Program-made: the position numbers and the translations under genes
Source: Prosopocoilus inquinatus
Taxonomy: Eukaryota > Arthropoda > Insecta > Coleoptera > Lucanidae
Length of the DNA stretch: 64,000 nucleotides
Direction of reading: 5' to 3'
Assembly (NCBI GenBank): GCA_036172665.1
Contig: CM069874.1
Coordinates: 49,520,707-49,584,706, forward strand
In this document: piece by piece, positions 32,860-43,657 of the stretch
Position numbering within the stretch: the first letter of the stretch is position 1
Layout: each line of letters starts with the position of its first letter
The notes under the pieces: model-generated
The model's input: only the letters and a program-made list of their open reading frames with translations
What the model was told of the DNA's origin: nothing
The model's database searches: none

Positions 32860-33721
32860 GGTACATTAAAAACATGAAATCATTCAAGCAGTACCCGTTT
32901 TCAGGAATTGGAACCTTCTTAACCTATTTTTAACGCCAGCAGTTTTAAATAAAAATGAGTACCGGTAAAAAAAACTGCAACACTACTTACAATACAAAAA
33001 TCAACTTTATTATTAAATAAACTCTAAATTGATCAAAACCACCATTCATAAAACGTCTATGTTAATCTGTTTCCTAGTTTTGTTTTAATTAGTAGGCGGT
33101 GCATAATGAGATGAAAACCCGTTTTTGGGCATTAAAAGAAAAAATGAAATAGCCGTTACTTTAACATGACTACATTTTTTAAAATAGTTGTTTATTGTAA
33201 AACAATGGTCAATTAACTCATAAATGTCTCAAATTTGAATTTAAAACGTAAAATATTATTACAGGGAGTAACTTTTGCTTGTTAATTAATTTCACTTTAA
33301 ACTCTTGCAACTATTTAATAATTGCTTTTTACCAGAAATTTAATATGAAAAAGTTTTAATTTAACCTCCCCTAGCTACCTTTTTAATTTCCTCCGTAGGT
33401 TATGAGACACCTAGTACAGTAAATTTACTTTGCGTTTATAATACCGGACCAACAAAATGTAACAACTATTATTATCAGAGCATACTTTTAAAACTGTAGA
33501 GAATGTTACAATAATTTTGGTAATTAATGTTATTATCCAGAAAAATACCTTTTGACGGACACTGTCAAATTATTCAGTGCTGAAAATTAAATGTGAAAAA
33601 TAAACATTGGAATATTGTAATGACGAAAAAATTGAGAGGCTGTCAGAAAAATAATAAATAAAATTTTACAAAGTTAAAAAGTCATCTGTACATTTATAAT
33701 GTAAACCGCTATTTAGTACTC
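32860..33721. other. AT-rich noncoding interval
   Basis: No gene or clear repeat boundary seen. Confidence 0.5.
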
Positions 33722-34121
33722 CTATTATTACAAAGATGAGAGAATCTCGGAAAATTCAAGGACCACAATTGACTTGTAAAGATAACATGTGAGTTTTCAT
33801 GCTAGATTTAAAATTAGTTATAGGCAGAGATTTCAGGTAATTCGGCAAATTATTAAAAGTGTATGCAATATTAAAAGAGAAAGATTTACGGAAGAGAGCC
33901 ATGCAATGAGTTCGGGTGGTAAGTAATCCCCTGCTCCTAATATTAATGTTATGGACATCTGCTCTGAAAGATAATCTGTTGTAAAGGTAACCTGGGGTTT
34001 TATTAAGCAGATTTTTAAGATATAACACACTAGAATGCAAGTACCGTCTACTATACATGTTAAGCCACTTAGCCCAATTTATAGTATGAGCAACATGGTC
34101 TGTGCGGCGAATTCGTGGCAC
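33722..34121 (-). pseudogene. LINE 3' fragment (post-RT C-terminus)
   Basis: A 121-codon minus-strand frame (33756-34121) matches the C-terminal region of the LINE at 43.7-45.5 kb: RRTDHVAHTINWAKWLNMYS, RRYLHSSVL, HNINIRSRGLLT, SFSFNIAYTFNNLP. The RT domain itself is missing, so this is a 5'-truncated copy of a related family. Confidence 0.8.
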
Positions 34122-34689
34122 CAGTAGGGAACGCTAGGGGAACGAAACGCGTATTGGCTTAATAATTCACCACACTCTCTCCAGACAAAAACGGTTTCAT
34201 CCGAACTCACTTATATTATTCAGTTTGACGATTCGCTCTGTATAAGAAAAATTAACTTTTTGAAAAAAAAATTAATACCCTGTATAATATATTACCGGAC
34301 AAATATTCATATTTTCATAAAGAATCTGCAAGAAAGTAAGATTTTTTAAATTTAATTGTATAACTGATGAATAATAATATAGTTCGTCTAAAAAGTATCC
34401 GGAAAAAAGCAAACAACTCTGCAACTTCCAATTTTTGAAATTATGAATGAAACAATTCAAATGGAGAGAAAAGACTTTTTTGATTGAAGCATTTTCATCA
34501 ACCCTTTTTCTTTAATTATAAATCCCTCTGTTGCTCCATATTCTTTCTCTTTTCTTAAATTTGCCATATTTGCTGAAATCTCCTTGTTTACTTAAAATTT
34601 TTAGAATTCAATGCCCGTTGTCACATTTTTTTTTTTATTCTTTGGAAAATTTATTTAGACCAAAGTATTATGTTCCTTAAGTTTTCAAC
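34122..34689. other. Noncoding interval
   Basis: AT-rich. An isolated ACCCTGTATAATAT near 34277 resembles the ends of TA-flanked MITEs. No gene. Confidence 0.45.
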
Positions 34690-35790
34690 TTTTTTTAATA
34701 GAACATTAAGTTTTTTTATCATCGCATCGCATTCAAGATGTCAAATAAATTATGTCTCTAAAATATCATCTCCCAAAGTCTACTATTTTACAAATTATTT
34801 AGGAACAAAAGCTTGGTATTCATGAAAAATGGCTACAATAGCTAACTTTATTATTTGACATTGCACGAAGTAGCTTAAATTAGAAAAGTTTACTCGATTT
34901 TATGGTACCTTCGGAAAAACAAATGAGTTTTCGAGATTTTCAATTGTTTTCAACTTTTTTAGATGGAACATTATGTTTTTTTTATCATGGTATCGCGTTC
35001 AGGATGTCAAATTAAGTATGTCTCTGAAGTATTATCTCTTAAAACAGAATGTTTCATAAATAATTCAGTCTTGACATTCGCGGGAAGAAGTGTCTCTTTG
35101 TAATAGTATTTTTATTCACGAAAACAATATGGTGCGCGTTGAAACAGGAGAATATAGGAAGTATATTCAAACTGTCAGACCTGTGTGGAGTGTCTTCATT
35201 AAAAATTTCTTTAAATTTAGTTCATATTAAAAACTTTTGCGCATAATATTGAAAGCATGGTATGTTAAAATGTCTAATACAATTATTTACTGAATAATTT
35301 ATAAAATAGTATACGATTGTAAACAATTGAAAATCTCGGAAACCTGATAGTCATTTGTTTCTCTCAACATCGAGCAGGAAAAGTCCTAAAACTTTTCTAA
35401 TTTAAGCTACCTCCTGAAATGTCAAATAATAAAGTTAGCTATTGTAGCCATTTTCCGTGAACACCAATATTTTGTTACTAAATAATTTATAAAATAGTAG
35501 GCTTTGGAAGATGATATTTTACAGACATAATTAAATTGACATCCTGAATACGGTGCGATGATAAAAAACAAAGGTTCTATTTAGAAATGTTAAAAGCAAT
35601 TAAGAATCTCGAAGATCTGATTGTCATTTGTTTTTTCAAAGGCAGCATAAAATCGAGGAGAAAAGGTCTTAAAACTTTTCTATTTTCTATTTCCAGTTAC
35701 TTCATAAAAATACAAATAAGAAAGTTAGCTGTTGTAGTGGCTTCCCATGAACACCCAGTAGGTAAGTTTACATGAACTTTTTTACTTAAA
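34690..35790. repeat. Fold-back with arms built of repeated units
   Basis: The left half (34690-35060) holds two related direct units, each with a TTTTTTTATCAT block followed by a TTCA(A/G)GATGTCAAAT block. The right half (about 35270-35780) carries the same units in reverse complement, including GCTAACTTTATTATTTGACA versus TGTCAAATAATAAAGTTAGC. Multi-unit arms resemble Foldback-type elements. No ORF of note. Confidence 0.6.
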
Positions 35791-36604
35791 AACGTTTCTC
35801 CTACACACTGGTAAAATTTGTTCCGCACACTATGACTCATCCCGTATAACGTTGCTTGCATTTTTACTTTTCACAGTTCATTTCGAGCACATTAAAACTT
35901 AATTATCTATTAATTTAATTTGCTATCGTCACAAAGCGAAAACGTTTTTCTTATGTAGTTCTCTCTTTAGGTCCGGTTTTTTCCATCTCTATCTTTAAGC
36001 TTCAGTTTATTCTCGTGGTGACAATAGTATAGACAATTGTTTCCATAGGAATAAAACGGAGCTAGTCAGGAGATTAACGTCCAGTTGCACCGACAATGAT
36101 TAAAGTTGATCTCGAATTTAAGCATAGAAAATCCTATGTTTAATCAAGGATTAGTTAACAAGGACGTCGGTGCAACTCAGTTTAAACGCAGTCATAAACA
36201 TTTTCGAAATACTAATTATCCAAATAAAATAGTTATAAACCACCAAATCTGACGCTGTTCATCAAAAGAAACCGCTGAACATCTACCTTTATATTTCGTT
36301 TGTTTACGTCTCAGGAAAAAGCGCCGCACAGTGGTCCAGAATGGAATTCTAGCGCGACAAAAAGAAAAAACATTTGAATAAACATGAAAATAAAAAAAAT
36401 ATTTTTATTAATGTCTTCCATGTTTGCTTTATTTGTTTCGCAAAATTTTCTTTTATTTACGCTTCTGTAGCGCTGTCAAATCACGCATGAACATTTCAAG
36501 TATGAAACGTGATTGAAAATGTAATAAGTTAAACATAAGTCCGACAATATTTTAGAAGGTTTTATTGGGTAAGTTTGGTGAGATCTTGTTACTTTACTTT
36601 TTCT
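35791..36604. other. Noncoding interval containing a small MITE
   Basis: Apart from the palindrome at 36087-36177, AT-rich DNA without a supported gene. Confidence 0.45.
36087..36177. repeat. Short palindromic MITE (AGTTGCACCGAC ends)
   Basis: AGTTGCACCGAC on the left pairs with GTCGGTGCAACT on the right. Inside, TTTAAGCATAG pairs imperfectly with CTATGTTTAAT. About 90 bp with no coding potential. Confidence 0.55.
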
Positions 36605-36606
36605 TA

Positions 36607-38517
36607 TACAGCGTGGAAACTAAGTAGCGGATAAAATCCATAACTCCGTTAATATTTGTAATAAAGCAAAAATCTAAGAAGAAGTATATTTTGAGATATT
36701 TTCATGATTTTTTTTTAAGTTATGACGTCATCAAGATTTTTTTTTAAATAACAACCTATATTTTTTATTTTTGATTTCGGTGGGTTTTTTTAACCTACTT
36801 TCAACAGTATAAAATTTTGAATCGATTACATAACAAAAAATTCAAGAAAAACGGCCATAAAAGTTTAATTGTAAAGTTGAAGAAATTAACAGAATGTCTA
36901 GTTAGCTAGGTGTAAAACAAACAAAATTTGTTTGATTGACAAGAACTTGTAAATACCTATTACAATAAAGTGAGTATTTTTATTCCCTGTGGATAGTAGG
37001 AGTTACACTAATTATTAAAAACCTTTTACCAAAATGGTGTTGCTGACTGAAAAACAAAGAATTGAAGTTCTAATGATGATTGGGTATGGCGATCGAATTA
37101 GAACTCATCAAGAGGTGTGTCGACTTTTTATAGACAAATATCCTGATCAGCAAATAAGTCAATCCACAGTCAGCAGAATAGAAAATAAATTTCGAAATTA
37201 CGGTATTGTGAAAGATCTTCCAAAATCTGGCCACCCTAAGACAAAATTAATTGACGATGTGCAGCTTGATATTTTACTAGAAATAGAAAGTAATCCGCAT
37301 TCGACTAGTCGAGACATTGCTTTAGAGCACAACCTGAGCCATACTTCGGTACTGAAACTTTTAAAAATGCAAAAGTTTCATCCGTATAATGTAAAATTAG
37401 TCCAGGAGTTAGCAGAAACTGACTATGATCATAGACAAGAATTTTGTGAAGAAATGTTGGAAATTTGCAATCGTGATCCAATGTTCTCGCAGCGTATAAT
37501 TTTTTCTGATGAGGCAAGTTTTACTTTACATGGAACTGTTAACAGACATAATTGTCGATATTGGTCTAGGGAAAATCCCCACTGGATGCAAGAAGGTCAT
37601 ACTCAACATCCCCAGAAGCTCAACGTATGGACAGGAATTGTCGGTGACAGAATTTTAGGTCCATTCTTTATCGAAGGTAATTTAACTGGTGAGAAATATC
37701 TACACTTCTTACAATTCGAATTAGTACCTGCATTGGCGATATTATTTCCTAATGAAAATGACTGTGACGTACCAAACAATAACATTTGGATGCAACACGA
37801 TGGTGCTCCGCCACACTACGCAGTTGATGTGCGACGTTATTTGGACGAGATGTTCCCAGGTAGATGGATAGGAAGAAGAGGTCCAATGGAATGGCCAGCT
37901 AGATCCCCTGATCTAACGCCATTAGATTTTTTCTATGGGGGTACTTAAAAAGCAAGGTGTATAAAAATAGACCTAACAACTTAGACGATCTTAAAGAAAG
38001 AATTCGACAGGAGTATAGGTTAATAACACCCCAAACTATTCAAAATGTAATAAATGAATTTTATGAGCATCTTGGGTATTGTCAGTTGGTGCATGGCAGT
38101 CAGTTTGAACATTTATTGTGATTTCAATGACTGTCAAAATCAAATTTTGTTTATTTACACCTTAATTTTGTTTCGTTTTAAACCTAGCTAACTAGATGTT
38201 CTGTTTATTTCTTCAACTTTACAATTAAACTTTTATGGCCGTTTTTCTTGAATTTTTTGTTATGTAATCGATCCAAAATTTTATACTGTTGAAAGCAGGT
38301 TAAAGAATCCCACCGAAATAAAAAATAAAAAATATAGGTTGTCATTTAAAAAAACTTTATGACGTCATAACTTAAAAAAAATTCATGAAAATATCTCAAG
38401 ATATACTTCTTCTTATGCGCTGTAATTTGAATCGCTATATCCCTTTTAGATTTTTGCTTTATTACAAATATTATGAAGAGTTATGAATTTTATCCGCTAC
38501 TTAGTTTCCACGCTGTA
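36607..38517 (+). mobile_element. DD41D transposon with ~310-bp terminal inverted repeats
   Basis: Bounded by TA (36605-36606 and 38518-38519). The left end TACAGCGTGGAAACTAAGTA is mirrored exactly at the right end. The inverted repeats extend to about 36915 on the left and from about 38180 on the right. The right repeat carries a ~28-bp extra segment near 38418. Both repeats contain TTATGACGTCAT. The element is 1911 bp and encodes one transposase between its arms. Confidence 0.92.
37034..38121 (+). pseudogene. DD41D transposase with one-base frameshift
   Basis: The open frame starts at ATG 37034 and covers an N-terminal helix-turn-helix (residues ~5-70) and the catalytic core: D159 in FSDEASF, D256 in WMQHDGAPPH and D298 in PDLTPLDFF, 41 residues between the last two. 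The frame ends at 37948, after LDFFYGGT. One base appears to be missing in a run of T (about 37925-37932, six T instead of seven); past it, GYLKSKVYKNRPNNLDDLKE through GSQFEHLL continues to a stop at 38119-38121. It resembles the transposase at 408 but is a different subfamily. With only this slip, the copy is very close to intact. Confidence 0.9.
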
Positions 38518-38519
38518 TA

Positions 38520-39156
38520 ATTACATTTATGATAGATCGGATCTGAAGGTTTATTTATATATTTTTTTTAATTCAAATAAAAGTATATTAAATATCTGCA
38601 TTTTAAACTTTGAAAGACAAGAATTAAAAAGAGATCAAATGAGATGTTTTTGCGAGTTATGTAATTGTAGTTAGTAGTTTATTTTAAAATAATTTTGTCC
38701 AACCAAGTGCTACTTTTTGCTACTTTGTAAGATTTCTTCAAAATTCGCTCTTGATTTGGTTCTGAATATGAGTTAATATGAAAATGTCTTAAGCAGTGTG
38801 TCCATGGATTGAGTTGACAAGAGGAAAGACATATTTTATAGAATTCTATTTGCCTAGAAAAACTAAAACTTTTTTAGATTTCCTTAAAAAGGATTAGAAT
38901 TTAAAAGAATGGGGTATTAGCAAAAACATGCGAATAATATGATTTTAGTGAAATAATTCAAATTCCTTGATCAATTTAAGATTTTTCAAAACAATTCGTA
39001 TTTTATGTTAATAAACTAAATTAATCGTTTTTATCTAATTACTTTTTAATGCGTATACAGGGTGAGCCAATACTTCGTATTCCATGGATAACGTCTTTGT
39101 TAATGCAGATTTTCAAAATCTGTTTTTGCTATTACTTGCGTGTGATATACAAATAT
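38520..39156. other. AT-rich noncoding interval
   Basis: No gene. GTGTGTCCATGGATTGAGTT (38799) followed by GACAAGAGGAAA resembles 59662-59691, so a common repeat end is present in both places. TATACAGGGTGAGCC at 39055 is another MITE-like terminus. Confidence 0.4.
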
Positions 39157-39157
39157 G

Positions 39158-39360
39158 CATGATTTAAAAATTAGTTACAATTGCACAGGGTGTTTCGTAT
39201 AATATAAAATTTATATACCAAATTTTGATAAACATCTAGTGTGGAAAACACCAAAACATTTTTTACTCTTAAAGGCGAATCGAAATAAACTATAATGTAC
39301 AGGATATGCTATTGGCTGTCTCACACGAAACAATTCAATTGTAACTAATTTTAAATCATG
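39158..39360. repeat. ~200-bp MITE with 25-bp inverted repeats
   Basis: CATGATTTAAAAATTAGTTA with ACAATTG following (39158-39183) pairs with CAATTGTAACTAATTTTAAATCATG split over 39336-39360, with one length difference. No coding capacity. Confidence 0.6.
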
Positions 39361-39454
39361 TACTATAGCCGCCAAAAAAATCTGGGACAACTCTCTACAT
39401 GCATTTTTCACTTATTTTATTAGTTTTCTTTTTAATAGCAGTGCAGGTTTCTGA

Positions 39455-40298
39455 GGATTTTGCCTAATTTTAGGACGATTATGTTACCTCACAAGAAAAC
39501 CTAAATTTTTCTACAGGGTGTTAATAAAAAAAAACCTGAACAACGTTTGGCAGGTGACAGTAGAGATCAAAACAAGAAAAACATTCTAATAAACCCATGT
39601 CCATTACTCAATACAGGTGTACACGTTGTGTTCACTTTCTAGAATTTTTAGGTTTACGTAAAATTCGGGATCGATAAATAAAATACATTTAATGTATAAT
39701 AATTTTTCGACGCAACGCCAGCCACCCCACCACTTTCGGTGAAACTTATTTTTTCAAATGGAACATTTTACCACCTAATGAAAATTTCATGTGCTGTAAA
39801 AATCTTAAACATCAAAATGCTATCAAAGGAGTGGCTTCCTAGATTTATTTGTTCGCATTACAACGAAAGTACACGATTTATAGCTTCGGAAATTTAAAAA
39901 AAAAAACAAAAAAAAAATTTCGTTGTCATGAAAATCAAAATTACTAAGTTATACATATTCGGACTCACAATGATCTGCAGATTTCAAATATGTAAAAATA
40001 TACAGGCCGTTATATTTAAAATAAGAAAGTTGATGTCATTTCCGGTGAAACCGGAAGTCGTACGGCGACCTGTGCAACGTCAGAAAATATAACTTTTTAT
40101 TTAATTTATCGATCCAGAATTTTATACCAAGCGTGGACACCCTGTATTGAGTATTGAACATGGGTTTATTAGAATTGTTTTCTTGTCTTCATCTCCACTA
40201 TCATCTGCCAAACGTTATACAGGTTTTTTATTAACACCCTGCAGAGAAATTTAGGTTTTCTTGTAAAGTATAATCGCTCTAAAGTTAGGCAAAAATCC
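39455..40298. repeat. Nested fold-back element
   Basis: Arms 39455-39690 and 40098-40298 are inverted copies: GGATTTTGCC/GGCAAAAATCC, AGAAAACCTAAATTTTTCTA, CAGGGTGTTAATAAAA/TTTTTTATTAACACCCTG, AAACCCATGT, and inside these a second set of termini (ACAGGTGTACACGTTG/GCGTGGACACCCTGT). The ordered series of CAGGGTG-type ends suggests one MITE inserted within another before or after inversion. Confidence 0.6.
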
Positions 40299-41704
40299 TT
40301 ATAGAAGTAATTGTATTGTGATACTATCAAACGATTTCTATAGAGAATGTAGTTAAAAAGATACTGTTTTGTTATTTTCATCATTTTGGAAACTTAGATA
40401 TAAAAAAATAATTTTGTCTCGCTAAAATTCCATTGTGGACCACTGTGCGTCGTAGTGTTTTCAAAAACAAAGGCTACCGACATGACAAGAAAAAACTCTC
40501 GACTAAAAAAATTGAAAAATGACTTACTTTGGTAAGTTTTTCTCTAGCTCCAAAAATAAAACCTCTAGATATGGTACTATACTATAAAAACTGTCCACAC
40601 ATCATTTATCTGAAGACGCTTTTTTTTAATGATGATCCTGACGGAACTGGAACTCTTTAATTTATGTTGTTATTAAATTAATAAAGTTAAAGTGCCCGCG
40701 CGTGAATTTTTTCCGAACAAAACCTAATATTGTGATTACATAAGCATACCTAATTCGGTTCGAAAAAATGTTCTAGTGACCTACAACGCTGAAATTAAAC
40801 TGGTTATAAAATCGGTGTGGCATTGAGAGAATCTAGTAATCATAAAAAGACTACACACTCGAGTGCCCTTGAAAAGTCCGCACACTAAAGCGAGCCCATG
40901 CGACTTTGTTTGATAAAGACGCGCACAGCTGTTCGCCTTTGCATTTTAAGAGGACTTCCCTTTTTCTCGCCAAGGACTAGACGTCCTTAGTCGTATATAC
41001 GCATAGCTCGTTTTCAATTTCCGACAGCATTTTATTATATTTTATTATTTTATTACTTTGACCTACGTTGCAAATGCAGTTGCAGTACATGTTCATATTT
41101 TCGATAATGTTTCGTCTTATACCGCTCGAAGGAAAAAATTGAATGTGCGGAACTTTATGCAAATTATTGTTCTAAAAACTCTGCTTTTTCTTGCTAATCA
41201 AAAAGTAATTTCATACCCATATTGATTAATCATTTAGGCTCTGTATTTCAGCTTTAGTTTATTCCCGTCGAGGGAACTGAAGAGTATAACTTTTAAATGG
41301 TCTAAGACGTCTAAGTGAAAATTATTTTAAAGAAATAGAACCTCAAATTTGTATAATAGGGAAACTAACAAACCAATTTATGTATAAATTTTATATTTAA
41401 ATACAAGACCCAAGCAAATCACACATTAATATGGCAAAGTTAAAGTTAATATATGACTGAAATACATACCGGGCATTAGTCATTATCTAATTTACAACCG
41501 ATCGATGCGACGATGTGAAATTAATGTGAATCAGTGAATTGTATTATCAAGTTTGCTCTAAGTTAACTAGATTGTATTGAGGTTCCCAAGCGACCTCTGT
41601 ATAGCTACTTTGTGTCTAATTGGAGTCTCATCAGCACAAAAGTAACTCCACAACAAAGGTTCATTTGGGTATAATTATTTTACAAAAATTAATATAAAAA
41701 TATG
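40299..41704. other. Noncoding interval
   Basis: No gene supported. The last part may contain the 5' untranslated region of the following LINE. Confidence 0.45.
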
Positions 41705-41882
41705 GCGGCAGCTGAGTAGGTGTGCTTCATTCCGCTGCTTCATTTTCTGCAATTTATTTTGTTTACTGTGTGAAGATTTACGGCAACTCGTAATAACTAC
41801 AAGTGCATACTACCAATAACTTGATTTTGGGTGTATTTTGAAAAAAAGCGTTTGTTCTTTAGTTGTAAAAGCGTGTTTCAAA

Positions 41883-42477
41883 ATGACTTTAACACGTGCT
41901 GAGAAAAGTGAATTGTGTGACTTTATTAAAGAAACTCGAACGGTGTTAATCAGTGTTTGGAAACATTGTAAATAATATTATGTTGTGTATAAATACGAAA
42001 TTAGATGCGCTGATAACTAGCAAAACACCAGAAATTCAAGACCTAAAAACTACTAATGTCGAGTTGGGTCAAAGGTTGGATACTTTGGAGCAATATACCA
42101 GGCGCAATTCAATCCGCATTTACGGAGTTCCCGAGACTCCTGGTGAAAATATTAATGAAGCAATTACTACGGTTTTTACAAAATTAGGAGCCGAAATGAA
42201 CCTTGATAAAATCGCCCATCGGATTGGTAAAATAGGTGGCAGTAGGAGCAACGTTAAGTCAGCTTCACCTCCACAGATTATTGTGAAATTTATTTCCTAT
42301 GAACATAAAATTGAAATAATGAACAGTAAGAAAAACTTAAAGGGTCCTGGTTGGTATATTACCGAGGATCTTACTAGAATCCGACACGCGTTGTTTGAAG
42401 CTGCAAAAAAGAAAATCGGTGTACGACGCGTTTGGACCTATGTCGGTCGTATCTATTACAATCTCAATGGGAAATGA
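41883..42477 (+). pseudogene. LINE ORF1 (coiled coil, RRM-like), frameshifted near start
   Basis: An ATG at 41883 begins MTLTRAEKSELCDFIKETRT but its frame stops within 31 codons. The main frame (41953-42477, 174 residues) then carries a coiled-coil-like region (INTKLDALITSKTPEIQDLK) and the signature LEQYTRRNSIRIYGVPE of LINE ORF1 nucleic-acid-binding proteins, followed by PPQIIVKFISYEHKIEIMNS, a typical RRM-like strand-helix, and WYITEDLTRIR. It binds element RNA as a chaperone. A frameshift near 41950 probably separates the two parts; alternatively translation starts at 41953. Confidence 0.75.
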
Positions 42478-42758
42478 ACTGAAGTCACTTCCATGGAAGC
42501 TGTAATTAATGTTAATGATGCGGGAAATGTTGCAGTGGAGTAACTAAGCAATAAATTGAAGAAGAGATTCGTGAATAGAATTTTCTTTTTTTTTGTTTAT
42601 TAAATTTCCTTTGTTAATATTTAATATTTGTGTTCTTACATTACAAACTTAAATTGTCGTAATCGTATTATTATATCGTTAGGTATCGACATTCCTTGAT
42701 CATGTTTGTAAAGCGCATATATTATTAATTAATATAATATTTGTTTTCATTTATAAAT

Positions 42759-43640
42759 ATGCTTTTTTTAGCTCATCTGAATGTTCGATCCATATTGAGG
42801 AATTTCGATATTTTGAAAGATCACATCTTGAATATGAAATATGATATCATTGCAGTTACAGAAACCTGGTTGTCACCCTGTGTATCAGACAATCTTCTTT
42901 ATATCCAGGACTATAACTTTATAAAAAAAGATAGAGCGGACGGGAGACGTGGTGGTGGAGTGGGAGTTTATATTAAGGTAAAATTTAAGTATAATATAGA
43001 TACAGTCGAGCAAAAGTCGATGGAAAATTTACAACTTGAATTATTTTTCTCTAATTTGAAGTTGAATGTTGTTGTGATTTACAGACCACCTTTTACTGAT
43101 GTTTCTGAATTTATTTCAAATCTTAATATTATGTTATATCATATGGTCTGTACATCACATGAAGTTGTATGTATGGGGGATTTAAACATTATTAATTTAC
43201 TCGATCTCGGCAACAGGGGCAGTTCTCTTTTTCATGATCTCTTGGATTCTTTGGCTTTAAAACAGGTTTTTGACGAGCCTACAAGAGTTAATACTACTGG
43301 CGGATCTTTTTCTCTGTTGGATATCGTAGTAACTGGTACTGAGGTATCTGTAATAGATAGCGAGGTCGTGGATCTACATATCAGTGACCATTTTCTAACT
43401 AATGTTTCATTTTTATTAGAAAGTAATAATTTTTCACCAACTGTGCGAATTATCCGAGATTTTTGCAATTATTACGATTTATTTTTAAATGATCTTCGGA
43501 AAATTCCATGGTTTTTTATATATGACATGAATGATGTAGATGCGATGCTTAATTTTTTCAATCAAAATATTATTGATTTATTCAATCTGCATGCGCCTTT
43601 CAAAAACATACTTTTAAAAAGCCTAAGGCCCCATGGATAA
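42759..43640 (+). pseudogene. LINE ORF2, endonuclease portion
   Basis: Open from 42741; the ATG at 42759 (MLFLAHLNVRSILRN) fits the usual ORF2 start. Endonuclease motifs are AVTETWLSP (catalytic glutamate), RRGGGVGVYIK, VVIYRPPFTD, CMGDLNIINLLD, NTTGGSFSLLDIV and LHISDHFLTNV. All expected blocks are present. Near 43612-43620 the frame slips at a run of A: the open frame ends KSLRPHG at 43640, whereas the neighbouring frame reads KPKAPWITDNIRVMM and enters the RT ORF. One inserted or deleted base thus separates endonuclease from RT. Confidence 0.85.
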
Positions 43641-43657
43641 CAGATAATATTCGTGTA

